NCBI GenBank assembly: GCA_964559455.1
Contig: CAZLHO010000031.1
Location: 1 to 34,090, forward strand
DNA from: CAZLHO01 sp964559455
GTDB lineage: Bacteria; Krumholzibacteriota; Krumholzibacteriia; LZORAL124-64-63
Direction of reading: 5' to 3'
Length of the DNA stretch: 34,090 nt
In this document: positions 24,596 through 31,914 of the stretch, one piece after another
How the letters are laid out: each line of letters opens with the position of its first letter
Numbering within the stretch: position 1 is the first letter of the stretch
Program-made: the position numbers and the translations under genes
Notes under the pieces: model-generated
Seen by the model: the letters and a program-made list of their open reading frames with translations, nothing else
The model's database searches: none
Told to the model about the DNA's origin: nothing

Positions 24596-27500
24596 CTATT
24601 GCACCAACGTCATCTTCACCGTCCGCGCATGGCCCGGCGCCTCGAGGCGGGCATAGTAGACTCCCGCGGCCACGTGCCGCCCCGCCACGTCGGTCCCGTC
24701 CCAGAAAGCGTCATGCTTCCCCCCGGGAACGTTCTCGTTCACGAGCGTGCGCACCAGGGCGCCGCGCGCGTCGAAGATCCGCAGCTTGACCGCGCCTCCG
24801 CCCGGCGGCGCCTCGTAGGCCAGACGGGTGGCCGGGTTGAAGGGATTGGGCGTGTTCGTGTGCAGCGTCCAGGAGCTCGGCGGCGGTCCCTCCAGGCCGG
24901 TCGTCTCCCCGGGGCCGGCCGCAAGGCTCTCGTTGTCGGCGTCGTCGACGGACGAAACCTTGTAGTGCCACCGCCAGGGCTCGGCCGCGGGGTCGGTCCA
25001 CGCCGTCGCCGCCGTGGCGTGCGCCAGATTCCCCGGCGCCGGCACGAAGCCGGGGTCTTCGCCGCGGTAGACGCGGAAATACTGGAAGTCCTGATCGGCG
25101 CAGGGCAGCCAGTTCAGCTCGTTGCCGCCGGCTGCGTAGTCCACCTGCACGCCCTCGGGAACGCCCGGCGCGATGTTGTCCTTCGAGTAGCCGCTGTCGG
25201 GAGGACTGCAGCAGAAGGCGGCCCCCTCGTGGTAGGTCAGGCAGTAGACGGACCACGGCACGCCCGCGGCGCAGGAGTCGGCCAAGGTCGCCGCCGGCAG
25301 TATGTACGTGAGCTGGGCCGCCGCCGAGAATCCGCCGAGAACCTCCCAGACGCCGGACGGCAGTTCTCCCTTGGCCGCGGGATCGGCGAAGAGGCGGTCG
25401 CGCACCGACCGCAGCGCGACGCCGGGCAAATCGGCATCCGCGACCGCTTCCCCCGCGCCGGCGGCCAGGGCTCCGGCCAGGGCCGGGTCGTCGACGCGCC
25501 GCCACAGGTTGTAGCCGCCGTCGCCGCCCCCCTCGTCGACGTCCATGTACGGTGCCGCGAACCGGATACGGACCAACCCGCCCTGGTCGCCGGGCACATC
25601 CTCGATCGCGAAGATCCTCGGCGCCGACTCCAGGGCCGTGATCGTGACCCGGGTACAGATCGGGGATACATGATCCACGTCCGAGGCCAACAGGAGCTCC
25701 CAGCCGAATTCACTCGTGGGCAAGGATAACTGCAGCAGTTGAGACGGCGGATACATAGGGCAGCTCGTGTAGTACTCGTAGGTGTCGAATCCGTCGCCGG
25801 ACAACCTCAGCAGGAAGCAGCCGTCGGCGACGTCGGCGTCGACCCAGAAGTGCTGCGCGGATCTCCCGATCGCAAGGGGCTTCGACATGACTCGGCCCTT
25901 CCAGACGTCGAATTCTCGCTGCCCGAATCGGACCGGGGCCAGACCGGCGCCGGCGCCGTCAAGGGCCGTCATCAGGAAATCACCATGAGGGCACATGCCG
26001 CGGACCAGTTCGCCGCCGGGCGTCAGCCGGTAGTCCTCGTAGTCCAGGGCGTCGGGATCGGCAACATCCACGAGGACCACCCGTCCGTTGGTCGCCGGCG
26101 CGAAGATCTGGTCGCCGACCAGGACCGCAGCGCCGGGAATCGCGGGATATGCGGCCATAAGAGCGACCCTGACGGGTGCGGCCGGAGCCGTGACGTCGAA
26201 GACCTCGATCGAGGCGTTGGTCATCACGTAGAGGCGCCGCCCCCGCCAGATCACGTCCACGGCGCGGTCGCTGGCCGTGGCGGTCCCCACCAGAGAGGGC
26301 GCCGCCGGGTCGGCGATCGAGACCAGGGCCACGGCCGTCGTGCTGTCGGCCACGGCCACCAGGTCGCCGTGCACGGCCAGGGCCACGGCGTTGACGGCGG
26401 TCCGGCTGCCCAGAGCGAACGGCGCCATCGGATCGCTCGCGTCGATGAGTCGCAATCCGCCCGTGCCGTCGGCCACGCAGACGACATCGCCCGCGGCGGC
26501 CACCGCGCGGGCCTGGCCCGGCGTGTCCAGAGAGCCCAACGCCCCGGGCTTATACGGCGGGGCCAGGCTCAGGATCTGCAGGCCGTACTCGTGCGCGGCC
26601 ACGTACAGCCGGGTCCCGTCCACGGCCAGCCCCTGCGAAAATCCAGGCACGTAGCGGCTGGAGATGACGGCCGGCGTTGAGGGGTCGCTGATGTCGAATA
26701 AAGCCACGCCATGCGCCCCGTCGGCGACGTAGGCGTAGTCGCCCCAGACAGCCACGTCCTGGGGCGTCCCCGCCGTGGCCACGGGCGTCGCGTAGAAGCT
26801 CACCGAAAATTCCCAGGAAGCGATCCGCATCTCCTGCAGTCCGGCGTCGTCGTCGGCCACGGCGACCCAGTTGCCGTCGCGATCCAGATCCCGCGCGAAG
26901 CCCGGAGTGTCGGTCAGCGCCAGGAGCGCCGGGGCGGTCGGATCGCCGACATCGAATACCGCGAGGCCGTCTTCCCCGCAGGCCACGTAGGCGCGGCCGC
27001 CGTCCAGCAGGATATCGTAGGCTCTGGCCTCGCCCGGCAACGCCGCGCCGCCCAGCAGCGACGGATTCGCGGGGTCGGAGACGTCCAGCCCCAGCAAGCT
27101 GTTCCCCCAGTCGATCAGCCAGGCCACCGAGCCGTCGACGGCCACGGCCTGCCCCCAGTCCGGAACCGTGTACCCGCCCAGCGGCGTCGGGGACGCGGGG
27201 TCGCTCACGTCGACGATCTGCAGACCGCCGGAATGGCAGGCCAGGTAGGCCCGGTCGCCGGCCACGATCACGGTGACCGCGGTGCCGGCAAGGCTGCAGT
27301 GTCCGGCCAGGGTCGGCGTCGACGGCGTGGAGAAGTCCAGGATCACCAGGTCGTTCGCGCCGTCGGCCACGTAGACCAGGTCGCCGCGAACGCATACATC
27401 GAAGGCCGAGCCGGGGGTGTCGTAGGTGACCGGCGTGCCCGGCGATGTCGGATCGCCCACGGGAATGCGGTGCACCCCCGACGAACCGTCGGCGAGGTAG

Positions 27501-27868
27501 AGGTCGTCGCCGGCCGCCGTCACGGCGTAGGCGTAGCCCGGGGAATCCCAGGCGCCCAAGACCGAGAAGGAGATCGGATAGATGTGCCGCAGATCCACGA
27601 TCTTCAGACCCGCGTCGCCGCAGGCCGCGTAGGCGAGATAACCGTCCCTCTCCACGTCCTGGCAAACCCCCCCCGTAACGCACCCGCCTACCAGGGATGG
27701 GGAAAAGTCAGGCATCCGCGCGTAGCCGCCGATGGTGTCGACGTAGGCGGTGGTCGAATCCATGTCGATGGCGGCCGTGGAATGGAAATCCTCGACAAAG
27801 ATCGGGTCCGCGGCGGCATCGACGCACGGCAGGAAAACGGCGACGAGAACGACGAGCAGGAGGCGCAT
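24596..27868 (-). CDS. Secreted LVIVD beta-propeller protein with FlgD-like sorting tail
   Basis: This is a 1090-residue surface or secreted protein. The ATG at 27868 is chosen over one at 27880 because GGAGA lies six bases before it. A signal peptide spans about 1-20. About a dozen or more LVIVD-type repeats of 40-45 residues follow (about 60-620), each with patterns such as 'AYLACHSGGLQIVDVSDPASP', which would form one or two beta-propellers. The middle section (about 620-900) is Cys-containing and unassigned. A fibronectin III-like region lies at about 900-985. The last 86 residues (1005-1090) begin 'NTPNPFNPAT' and end 'GVYYARL...KMTLVQ', a FlgD-like/type A sorting-domain tail. Export and cell-surface sorting are inferred; binding partner is unknown. 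Confidence 0.9.
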   Translation of the reverse strand: MRLLLVVLVAVFLPCVDAAADPIFVEDFHSTAAIDMDSTTAYVDTIGGYARMPDFSPSLVGGCVTGGVCQDVERDGYLAYAACGDAGLKIVDLRHIYPISFSVLGAWDSPGYAYAVTAAGDDLYLADGSSGVHRIPVGDPTSPGTPVTYDTPGSAFDVCVRGDLVYVADGANDLVILDFSTPSTPTLAGHCSLAGTAVTVIVAGDRAYLACHSGGLQIVDVSDPASPTPLGGYTVPDWGQAVAVDGSVAWLIDWGNSLLGLDVSDPANPSLLGGAALPGEARAYDILLDGGRAYVACGEDGLAVFDVGDPTAPALLALTDTPGFARDLDRDGNWVAVADDDAGLQEMRIASWEFSVSFYATPVATAGTPQDVAVWGDYAYVADGAHGVALFDISDPSTPAVISSRYVPGFSQGLAVDGTRLYVAAHEYGLQILSLAPPYKPGALGSLDTPGQARAVAAAGDVVCVADGTGGLRLIDASDPMAPFALGSRTAVNAVALAVHGDLVAVADSTTAVALVSIADPAAPSLVGTATASDRAVDVIWRGRRLYVMTNASIEVFDVTAPAAPVRVALMAAYPAIPGAAVLVGDQIFAPATNGRVVLVDVADPDALDYEDYRLTPGGELVRGMCPHGDFLMTALDGAGAGLAPVRFGQREFDVWKGRVMSKPLAIGRSAQHFWVDADVADGCFLLRLSGDGFDTYEYYTSCPMYPPSQLLQLSLPTSEFGWELLLASDVDHVSPICTRVTITALESAPRIFAIEDVPGDQGGLVRIRFAAPYMDVDEGGGDGGYNLWRRVDDPALAGALAAGAGEAVADADLPGVALRSVRDRLFADPAAKGELPSGVWEVLGGFSAAAQLTYILPAATLADSCAAGVPWSVYCLTYHEGAAFCCSPPDSGYSKDNIAPGVPEGVQVDYAAGGNELNWLPCADQDFQYFRVYRGEDPGFVPAPGNLAHATAATAWTDPAAEPWRWHYKVSSVDDADNESLAAGPGETTGLEGPPPSSWTLHTNTPNPFNPATRLAYEAPPGGGAVKLRIFDARGALVRTLVNENVPGGKHDAFWDGTDVAGRHVAAGVYYARLEAPGHARTVKMTLVQ

Positions 27869-27873
27869 GGCAG

Positions 27874-27878
27874 TCTCC
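27874..27878 (-). promoter_or_regulatory. Ribosome binding site deciding the 27868 start
   Basis: GGAGA on the minus strand lies six bases before the ATG at 27868 and overlaps the alternative ATG at 27880, which therefore cannot be served by it. This selects the shorter reading with a cleaner signal peptide. Confidence 0.7.
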
Positions 27879-28011
27879 ATTCGAGCGCGATTGCGATGGA
27901 CTCTCGAAGAGGGGCGAGCGCTTCAAGGACTAGAGCCTGCAACGACCCCCCCGCGAGACCGTCATGGGTATTCGGCGGCGGCGGCGTGTCGCCGTCGTCG
28001 CTTTCAATAAG

Positions 28012-28017
28012 ATGATT
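28012..28017 (-). promoter_or_regulatory. Perfect -10 box TATAAT upstream of the beta-propeller gene
   Basis: Inside a conspicuous AT-rich island (about 28000-28047) in a very GC-rich window, the minus strand carries an exact TATAAT, about 144 bases before the ATG at 27868. A clear -35 is not visible at 16-18 bases. It could start transcription of the propeller gene; it also lies just past the 3' end of the GH20 gene at 28052. Confidence 0.4.
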
Positions 28018-28051
28018 ATATCACAATTGTCCGGGATTCTTGATATCCCAC

Positions 28052-29461
28052 TCAGCCCGACGTCGGCCCGAAAGCGACGCCCATGTCGCCCAGACGCCAG
28101 GCCAGCGCCTCGACGCGGCGCCGGAACTCGTCGAAGTCGCGCCGGCCCACGGGCGACCACAGCCGTTCGGCCATCGCCGGCAGGCGCGGGAAGAGCAGGG
28201 TGTCGGGGTTCTCCGGCCACGGGGTCGTGGCCCACAGGCAGGCCTCGCCGCCCAGGATGCGCGAGGCGGCGGCGCCGCTCAGGCCCTTCGGCACCGGCTC
28301 GAAGGCGTAGACCGATTCGAGGCCGATCTGCGAGTCGGGGCGATGCAGGAAGGCGACCTCGCGGGGCGATACGATGGCGTCGTGGCCCTTGCGGACTGCC
28401 GTCTCGGCCCCCGCGAAGCCGCGCCAGGACTGGACGACCGACTTGGGCGGCATGCCGCCGTCCGCGATCTCGTCCCAGCCGATCACGCGCCGTCCGCGCT
28501 CGGCCAGATGCTGCCCCACCCGCCACATGAACCAACTCTGCAGCCCCTCGACGTCGCCCACGCCCTCCTTGCGGACGCGCGCCCGGCAACGCGGGCACTC
28601 GGCCCAGCGCGTGCGCGGGCACTGGGCGCCCCCGAAATGAACGTAGGTCGAGGGGAAGAGCGCCAGGGTCTCGTCCCAGACCTCCTCCAGGAATTCGAAG
28701 ACCGCGTCGTCCCCGGCGCAGAGAACGTCCTCATAGACGCCCCGCTCCGCGGCCACGGCGAAAGGCCCGCCGGTGCAGGACAGTTCGGGATAGGCGGCCA
28801 GCGCGGCCAGGCTGTGGCCCGGCGCCTCGATCTCGGGGACGATCTCGACGTGTCGCTCGGCGGCGTAGGCCACGAGCCGCCGCACCTCGATCTGGGTGTA
28901 GAAGAATCCGTCCGGAGCCCCGAGCTCGGTCAGCAGGGGCCGGCCGTGGATCTCCAGCCGCCAGGCCTGGTCGTCGGTCAGGTGCCAGTGCAGGCGGTTC
29001 ATCTTGAAGAGGGCGAGCAGGTCGATCAGCCGCTTGATGCTCGGCACCGGCACGAAGCGGCGGGCGGAGTCAAGCAGCAGGCCGCGCCAGCCGAAGCGGG
29101 GGTGGTCCTCGATGCGCAGCCCTGGCAGGGCGGGACCGTCGAGCAGCAATTGGCGCAGGGTCCGGGTGGCGTGGAAGGCGCCGGCCTCGCCGCGGGCGCG
29201 GATCACGACCCCCGCACGCGAGACGTCCAGCGCGTACGAGCCCGGCGGCAGCGGGCTGCTCTCGACCTCGAAGACGAGGTCGGCCTCGGCCCTGTGGGGA
29301 TCCTCGACCAGGATCATCCCGGTCTCGTCGGCGAAGAGGCGGGCGACGCCCTGGAACTCGCGCGGCGCGCTGATGCTGGCCCCCTCCTGCAACAGGAAAG
29401 AGCCCTTGCGGAGTTCCAGGAAGGCCGGGGCGGGAATCAGGGCCGGCGCGATGTCGGGCAT
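28052..29461 (-). CDS. GH20 beta-N-acetylhexosaminidase homologue with altered catalytic dyad
   Basis: This 469-residue protein keeps the GH20 plan: an N-terminal alpha/beta domain (about 1-120), then the TIM barrel from 'FGWRGLLLDSARR' (123-135), with 'WHLTDDQ' (159-165), 'PEIEAPGHS' (209-217), 'GWDEI' (328-332), 'QSWRG' (344-348) and 'LGGEACLW' (403-410). At the catalytic site, where the family has HxGGDE, it reads 'HFGGAQCPRTRW' (275-286): the Asp-Glu pair is Ala279-Gln280 (codons at 28622-28627). The glutamate usually after 'LW' is also missing ('LWATT'). The frame is intact. No signal peptide is visible, unusual for the family. AGGAG precedes the ATG. It may bind rather than cleave sugars, or use altered chemistry. 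Confidence 0.9.
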   Translation of the reverse strand: MPDIAPALIPAPAFLELRKGSFLLQEGASISAPREFQGVARLFADETGMILVEDPHRAEADLVFEVESSPLPPGSYALDVSRAGVVIRARGEAGAFHATRTLRQLLLDGPALPGLRIEDHPRFGWRGLLLDSARRFVPVPSIKRLIDLLALFKMNRLHWHLTDDQAWRLEIHGRPLLTELGAPDGFFYTQIEVRRLVAYAAERHVEIVPEIEAPGHSLAALAAYPELSCTGGPFAVAAERGVYEDVLCAGDDAVFEFLEEVWDETLALFPSTYVHFGGAQCPRTRWAECPRCRARVRKEGVGDVEGLQSWFMWRVGQHLAERGRRVIGWDEIADGGMPPKSVVQSWRGFAGAETAVRKGHDAIVSPREVAFLHRPDSQIGLESVYAFEPVPKGLSGAAASRILGGEACLWATTPWPENPDTLLFPRLPAMAERLWSPVGRRDFDEFRRRVEALAWRLGDMGVAFGPTSG

Positions 29462-29485
29462 GGTGGCTCCTGGGAGGCGAGGGCC

Positions 29486-29517
29486 GACACCGCCGGCGGG
29501 GCGTCGTCGGCGGTGTC
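29486..29517 (-). terminator. Hairpin between the dehalogenase-like and GH20 genes
   Basis: A perfect 10-bp inverted repeat (GACACCGCCG at 29486-29495 and CGGCGGTGTC at 29508-29517) lies 28 bases past the stop at 29545 and just before the ribosome site of the GH20 gene. No T tract follows. It could end the upstream transcript or be a structure in the GH20 leader. Confidence 0.4.
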
Positions 29518-29544
29518 ACCTGGAATGTTAGCGCAGACGAGGAA

Positions 29545-30924
29545 TCAGGCAAGCCCGGAACCGCCGCCGAGATCGCTCGAGATGTTGCAGAAGCGACGGC
29601 GGCGCGTGCGGCCGTAGAAGAGCTCCTCGCCCCACATGCTCAGGCGACGGGCGAAGGCCGAGCGGGCGACGGCGAGGCGCACGACCCGGTGCACGAAGGA
29701 GTCCGCGTGGCCGAAGGGGCACATCCGCATGCACAGGCCGCAATCGGTGCCCAGCACGCGCCAGTAGTGCAGGCAGGACTCCTGCTTCATGCTCCACTTC
29801 TCGACGCCGCGGGCGAGCCCGGGCGGACCGTGGGGAATGGCGCCCGCCGGGCAGCTGTCGGCGCAGCGCCGGCAGATGCCGCAGAACTCGCGCACGCCCG
29901 TGGAGACCGGCGCCGCCGGCGTCAAGGGCAGGTCGGTGGTCACCGCGCCCAGGCGCACCCGCGTGCCCAGCCGCCGCGAGATGAAGTAGCCGTGACGGCC
30001 CAGTTCGCCCAGTCCGGCGTCGCAGGCCAACGGCGGCAGCATGACCTGGTAATTGCTGCCCGAGACGTGGGCCCGGGCGGGATAGCCCAGGGCGCGGATG
30101 TGCCTGGCGACCGCGATGGCGATCATCGATTCGTCCAGGTACCGGCGCGCGGACTCCGCGGTCACCGACAGCCCCGGCGCGCCCCGGACCGCCTCGTGAT
30201 CCATCTCCAGGCTGAAGACCAGGGCGAAGCGGTGGTTCAGCTCGATCGGCCGCCCCCAGGACTCGGGGCCGCGGCCGACGTGCGAATAGACCCACGACGG
30301 GTTCAGGCGGGCCACGCCCACCTCGTCGGCGCCCAGCCGGCGGATCAGTTCGCCCAACTGCCCGGTCATGCGCGCGGGATCGGGGGACGGAGCGTCGTCG
30401 CGGCGGGCCGCGACCGGACCGTCGACCATGGGCGTGAGGTCCTCGACCACGTCGAAGATCGCGTCGACGTGAGGCGAGACCATCGGATCGTAGAAGAGGC
30501 CGCCGGGCGCGAGTAGTTCGGGCAGCCGCCGGATGCGGTCGTCCAGATCCTTGTGCTCCGGATGCTCGGCGTAGTAGCTCTCGTAGCGGCCGTCGCCGGG
30601 CAGGTAGTCCTCGCGCGAAAACATCACCGTCCGCTCGTCGACCCGGGGCGCGGGGCCCTGCGCGGCGATGGCCCGCGTGCGGCCCAGGGGCAGGAAGTAG
30701 AGCAGGGCGAAGAGAGCGAGAATCCCGTCCACGGCCCAGTAAGCCCCGGCGGGAAGGTGCAGGATGACGGCGCCGCCCCAGACGACGACCGTCGCCGCCG
30801 CGCCCAGGACCGAGACGCGGAGCGCGCGCGGCTCCTTCTCGCGCGCCGAGGCGACGGCGAAAAGGGCCAGGAAGACCGCGAGCGCGCCGCCGAAGGCCAG
30901 GAAGGGAAAGAGGGCGAGGGCCAT
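29545..30924 (-). CDS. Membrane-anchored reductive dehalogenase-like protein
   Basis: This 459-residue protein belongs to the RdhA/QueG corrinoid-iron-sulfur superfamily. Residues 3-25, 36-56 and 62-80 form three membrane helices in place of the usual twin-arginine signal. The core has 'LGADEVGVARLNPSWVYS' (197-214) and 'AGLGELGRHGYFI' (303-315), hallmarks of RdhA rather than QueG, then 'LGAVTTDLPL'. Two 4Fe-4S sites follow: Cys348, 351, 354, 358 and Cys384, 395, 398, 402. Characterised RdhA enzymes cleave carbon-halogen bonds as terminal reductases or in catabolism. The ATG at 30924 has GGGAG five bases upstream; upstream in-frame extension is unsupported. No separate RdhB anchor or TAT signal is seen. 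Halogenated substrate use is inferred by family only. Confidence 0.85.
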   Translation of the reverse strand: MALALFPFLAFGGALAVFLALFAVASAREKEPRALRVSVLGAAATVVVWGGAVILHLPAGAYWAVDGILALFALLYFLPLGRTRAIAAQGPAPRVDERTVMFSREDYLPGDGRYESYYAEHPEHKDLDDRIRRLPELLAPGGLFYDPMVSPHVDAIFDVVEDLTPMVDGPVAARRDDAPSPDPARMTGQLGELIRRLGADEVGVARLNPSWVYSHVGRGPESWGRPIELNHRFALVFSLEMDHEAVRGAPGLSVTAESARRYLDESMIAIAVARHIRALGYPARAHVSGSNYQVMLPPLACDAGLGELGRHGYFISRRLGTRVRLGAVTTDLPLTPAAPVSTGVREFCGICRRCADSCPAGAIPHGPPGLARGVEKWSMKQESCLHYWRVLGTDCGLCMRMCPFGHADSFVHRVVRLAVARSAFARRLSMWGEELFYGRTRRRRFCNISSDLGGGSGLA

Positions 30925-31045
30925 GGTTCTCCCGGGGGTAGGTGTCCGAGGCAAAGATAGCCCTCACCGCGCCCGCGGGCGAGGTCGGGCTTGCCCACGC
31001 CCCCGCGGGGGAACAAGTTGGAGCACGGCCCGCTCCCCTGCTCCC

Positions 31046-31050
31046 GGAGG
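31046..31050 (+). promoter_or_regulatory. Ribosome binding site deciding the GTG start at 31057
   Basis: GGAGG lies six bases before the GTG at 31057. The longer in-frame start at 30991 would place it inside the coding region and add a non-membrane Pro/Arg-rich lead absent from the family. Confidence 0.7.
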
Positions 31051-31056
31051 ACGCCC

Positions 31057-31818
31057 GTGCCCGCGATCTGGTCGACCCTTTCTCCCGAGACCCTGCTCCT
31101 GACGGCTCTGGCCGTCTTCGCCGCCTACTTCCTGAAGGGCTTCTCCGGCTTCGGACCCGCCCTGGTCATGATCCCCGTCTTCTCGCTGCTCTTCGGACCC
31201 GCCCGGGCCCTGGCCACGGCCACCCTCATCGATCTCGGCGTGGGATTCGTCCTGCTCGCCACCCTGCGCTACCGGCCCGGAGACGGGCGGCTGATCCTGC
31301 GCATGTCGCTGGGCGTGGCCCTCGGGTCGGTGCTCGGGGCCTCGCTGGCCGGCGTCGTGCCCCGCGACGTCGTGCTCGCGGCGATCGGCGTCGCCGTCCT
31401 GGCCATGGGCCTGCTCTGGATCGTCTGGCGCAGCCCGCTGCCCCCCGGCATCGCCGCCGCCGCCGGCTCGCGCCGCCTGTGGGCCGGCTGCGTCCTGGGC
31501 GGTTTCACCGGCGGTCTGGTGGGCATCAGCGCGCCCTTCATCGTCGTCGCCGCCCGCCTGATGCTGGACAAGGACGCCTTCCGGCGGATCCTGGTCGCCG
31601 TCTTCCTGGTCGAGGGCGTGGTCAAGCTGGCGGTCTACCGCTCGGTGGGGATCTGGAGCGCCGATGCGTCGGCCCTGGCCCTGCTGGTCTGCCCCGCCGT
31701 CGCCGCGGGGCTGCTGGTCGGCGCGCGCAGCCACCTGCGGGTGGGCGAACGGACTTTCAGCCTCGTCGTCGGCGTCCTGCTGTCGCTGCTGGGGATCCGG
31801 GTGCTGATCGCGCTCTGA
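31057..31818 (+). CDS. TauE/SafE family permease
   Basis: This is a 253-residue polytopic membrane protein with about eight hydrophobic segments in two repeats. The first repeat carries 'FLKGFSGFGPALVMIP' (about 20-35) and the second 'GGFTGGLVGISAPFIVVAA', the paired Gly-rich signatures of TauE/SafE (sulfite/organosulfonate exporter) proteins. GTG at 31057 is selected by GGAGG upstream. The gene stands alone, between the divergent dehalogenase-like gene and the convergent secreted-protein gene. Family substrates are small anions such as sulfite or sulfoacetate, but none can be assigned here. Confidence 0.9.
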   Translation: MPAIWSTLSPETLLLTALAVFAAYFLKGFSGFGPALVMIPVFSLLFGPARALATATLIDLGVGFVLLATLRYRPGDGRLILRMSLGVALGSVLGASLAGVVPRDVVLAAIGVAVLAMGLLWIVWRSPLPPGIAAAAGSRRLWAGCVLGGFTGGLVGISAPFIVVAARLMLDKDAFRRILVAVFLVEGVVKLAVYRSVGIWSADASALALLVCPAVAAGLLVGARSHLRVGERTFSLVVGVLLSLLGIRVLIAL

Positions 31819-31830
31819 GATCGGTGAGGG

Positions 31831-31859
31831 AAAAGGCCGGCGCCGGTTGGGCGCCGGCC
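31831..31859 (-). terminator. Intrinsic terminator of the Gly/Arg-rich protein gene
   Basis: Read on the minus strand, a perfect 10-bp stem (arms 31850-31859 and 31835-31844, five-base loop) is followed by TTTT (31831-31834). It lies about 55 bases past the stop at 31915. It is also placed to stop plus-strand transcripts of the TauE/SafE gene, although without a T tract on that side. Confidence 0.8.
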
Positions 31860-31894
31860 GGAAGCCCATGGTGGGGAGAGAGCTTCCGGCCGGC
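31853..31894. repeat. 13-bp perfect inverted repeat overlapping the terminator
   Basis: GCCGGCCGGAAGC at 31853-31865 pairs perfectly with GCTTCCGGCCGGC at 31882-31894 (16-base loop). Its left arm uses bases 31853-31859 that also belong to the terminator stem at 31835-31859, so the two hairpins cannot both form. Confidence 0.85.
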
Positions 31895-31914
31895 TGCGTC
31901 AGGCGGACTGGCGG

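Noticed and set aside
28052..29461. GH20 gene as a decaying pseudogene
   Set aside because: The frame is open over its full length, most other family motifs are intact and a good ribosome site precedes it, so there is no sign of decay beyond the active-site changes.
29528..30967. A 479-codon minus-strand frame overlapping the dehalogenase-like gene
   Set aside because: It is a different frame of the same strand, rich in Arg/Pro/Gly as expected of GC-rich shadows, while the 29545-30924 frame carries all RdhA motifs and membrane helices.
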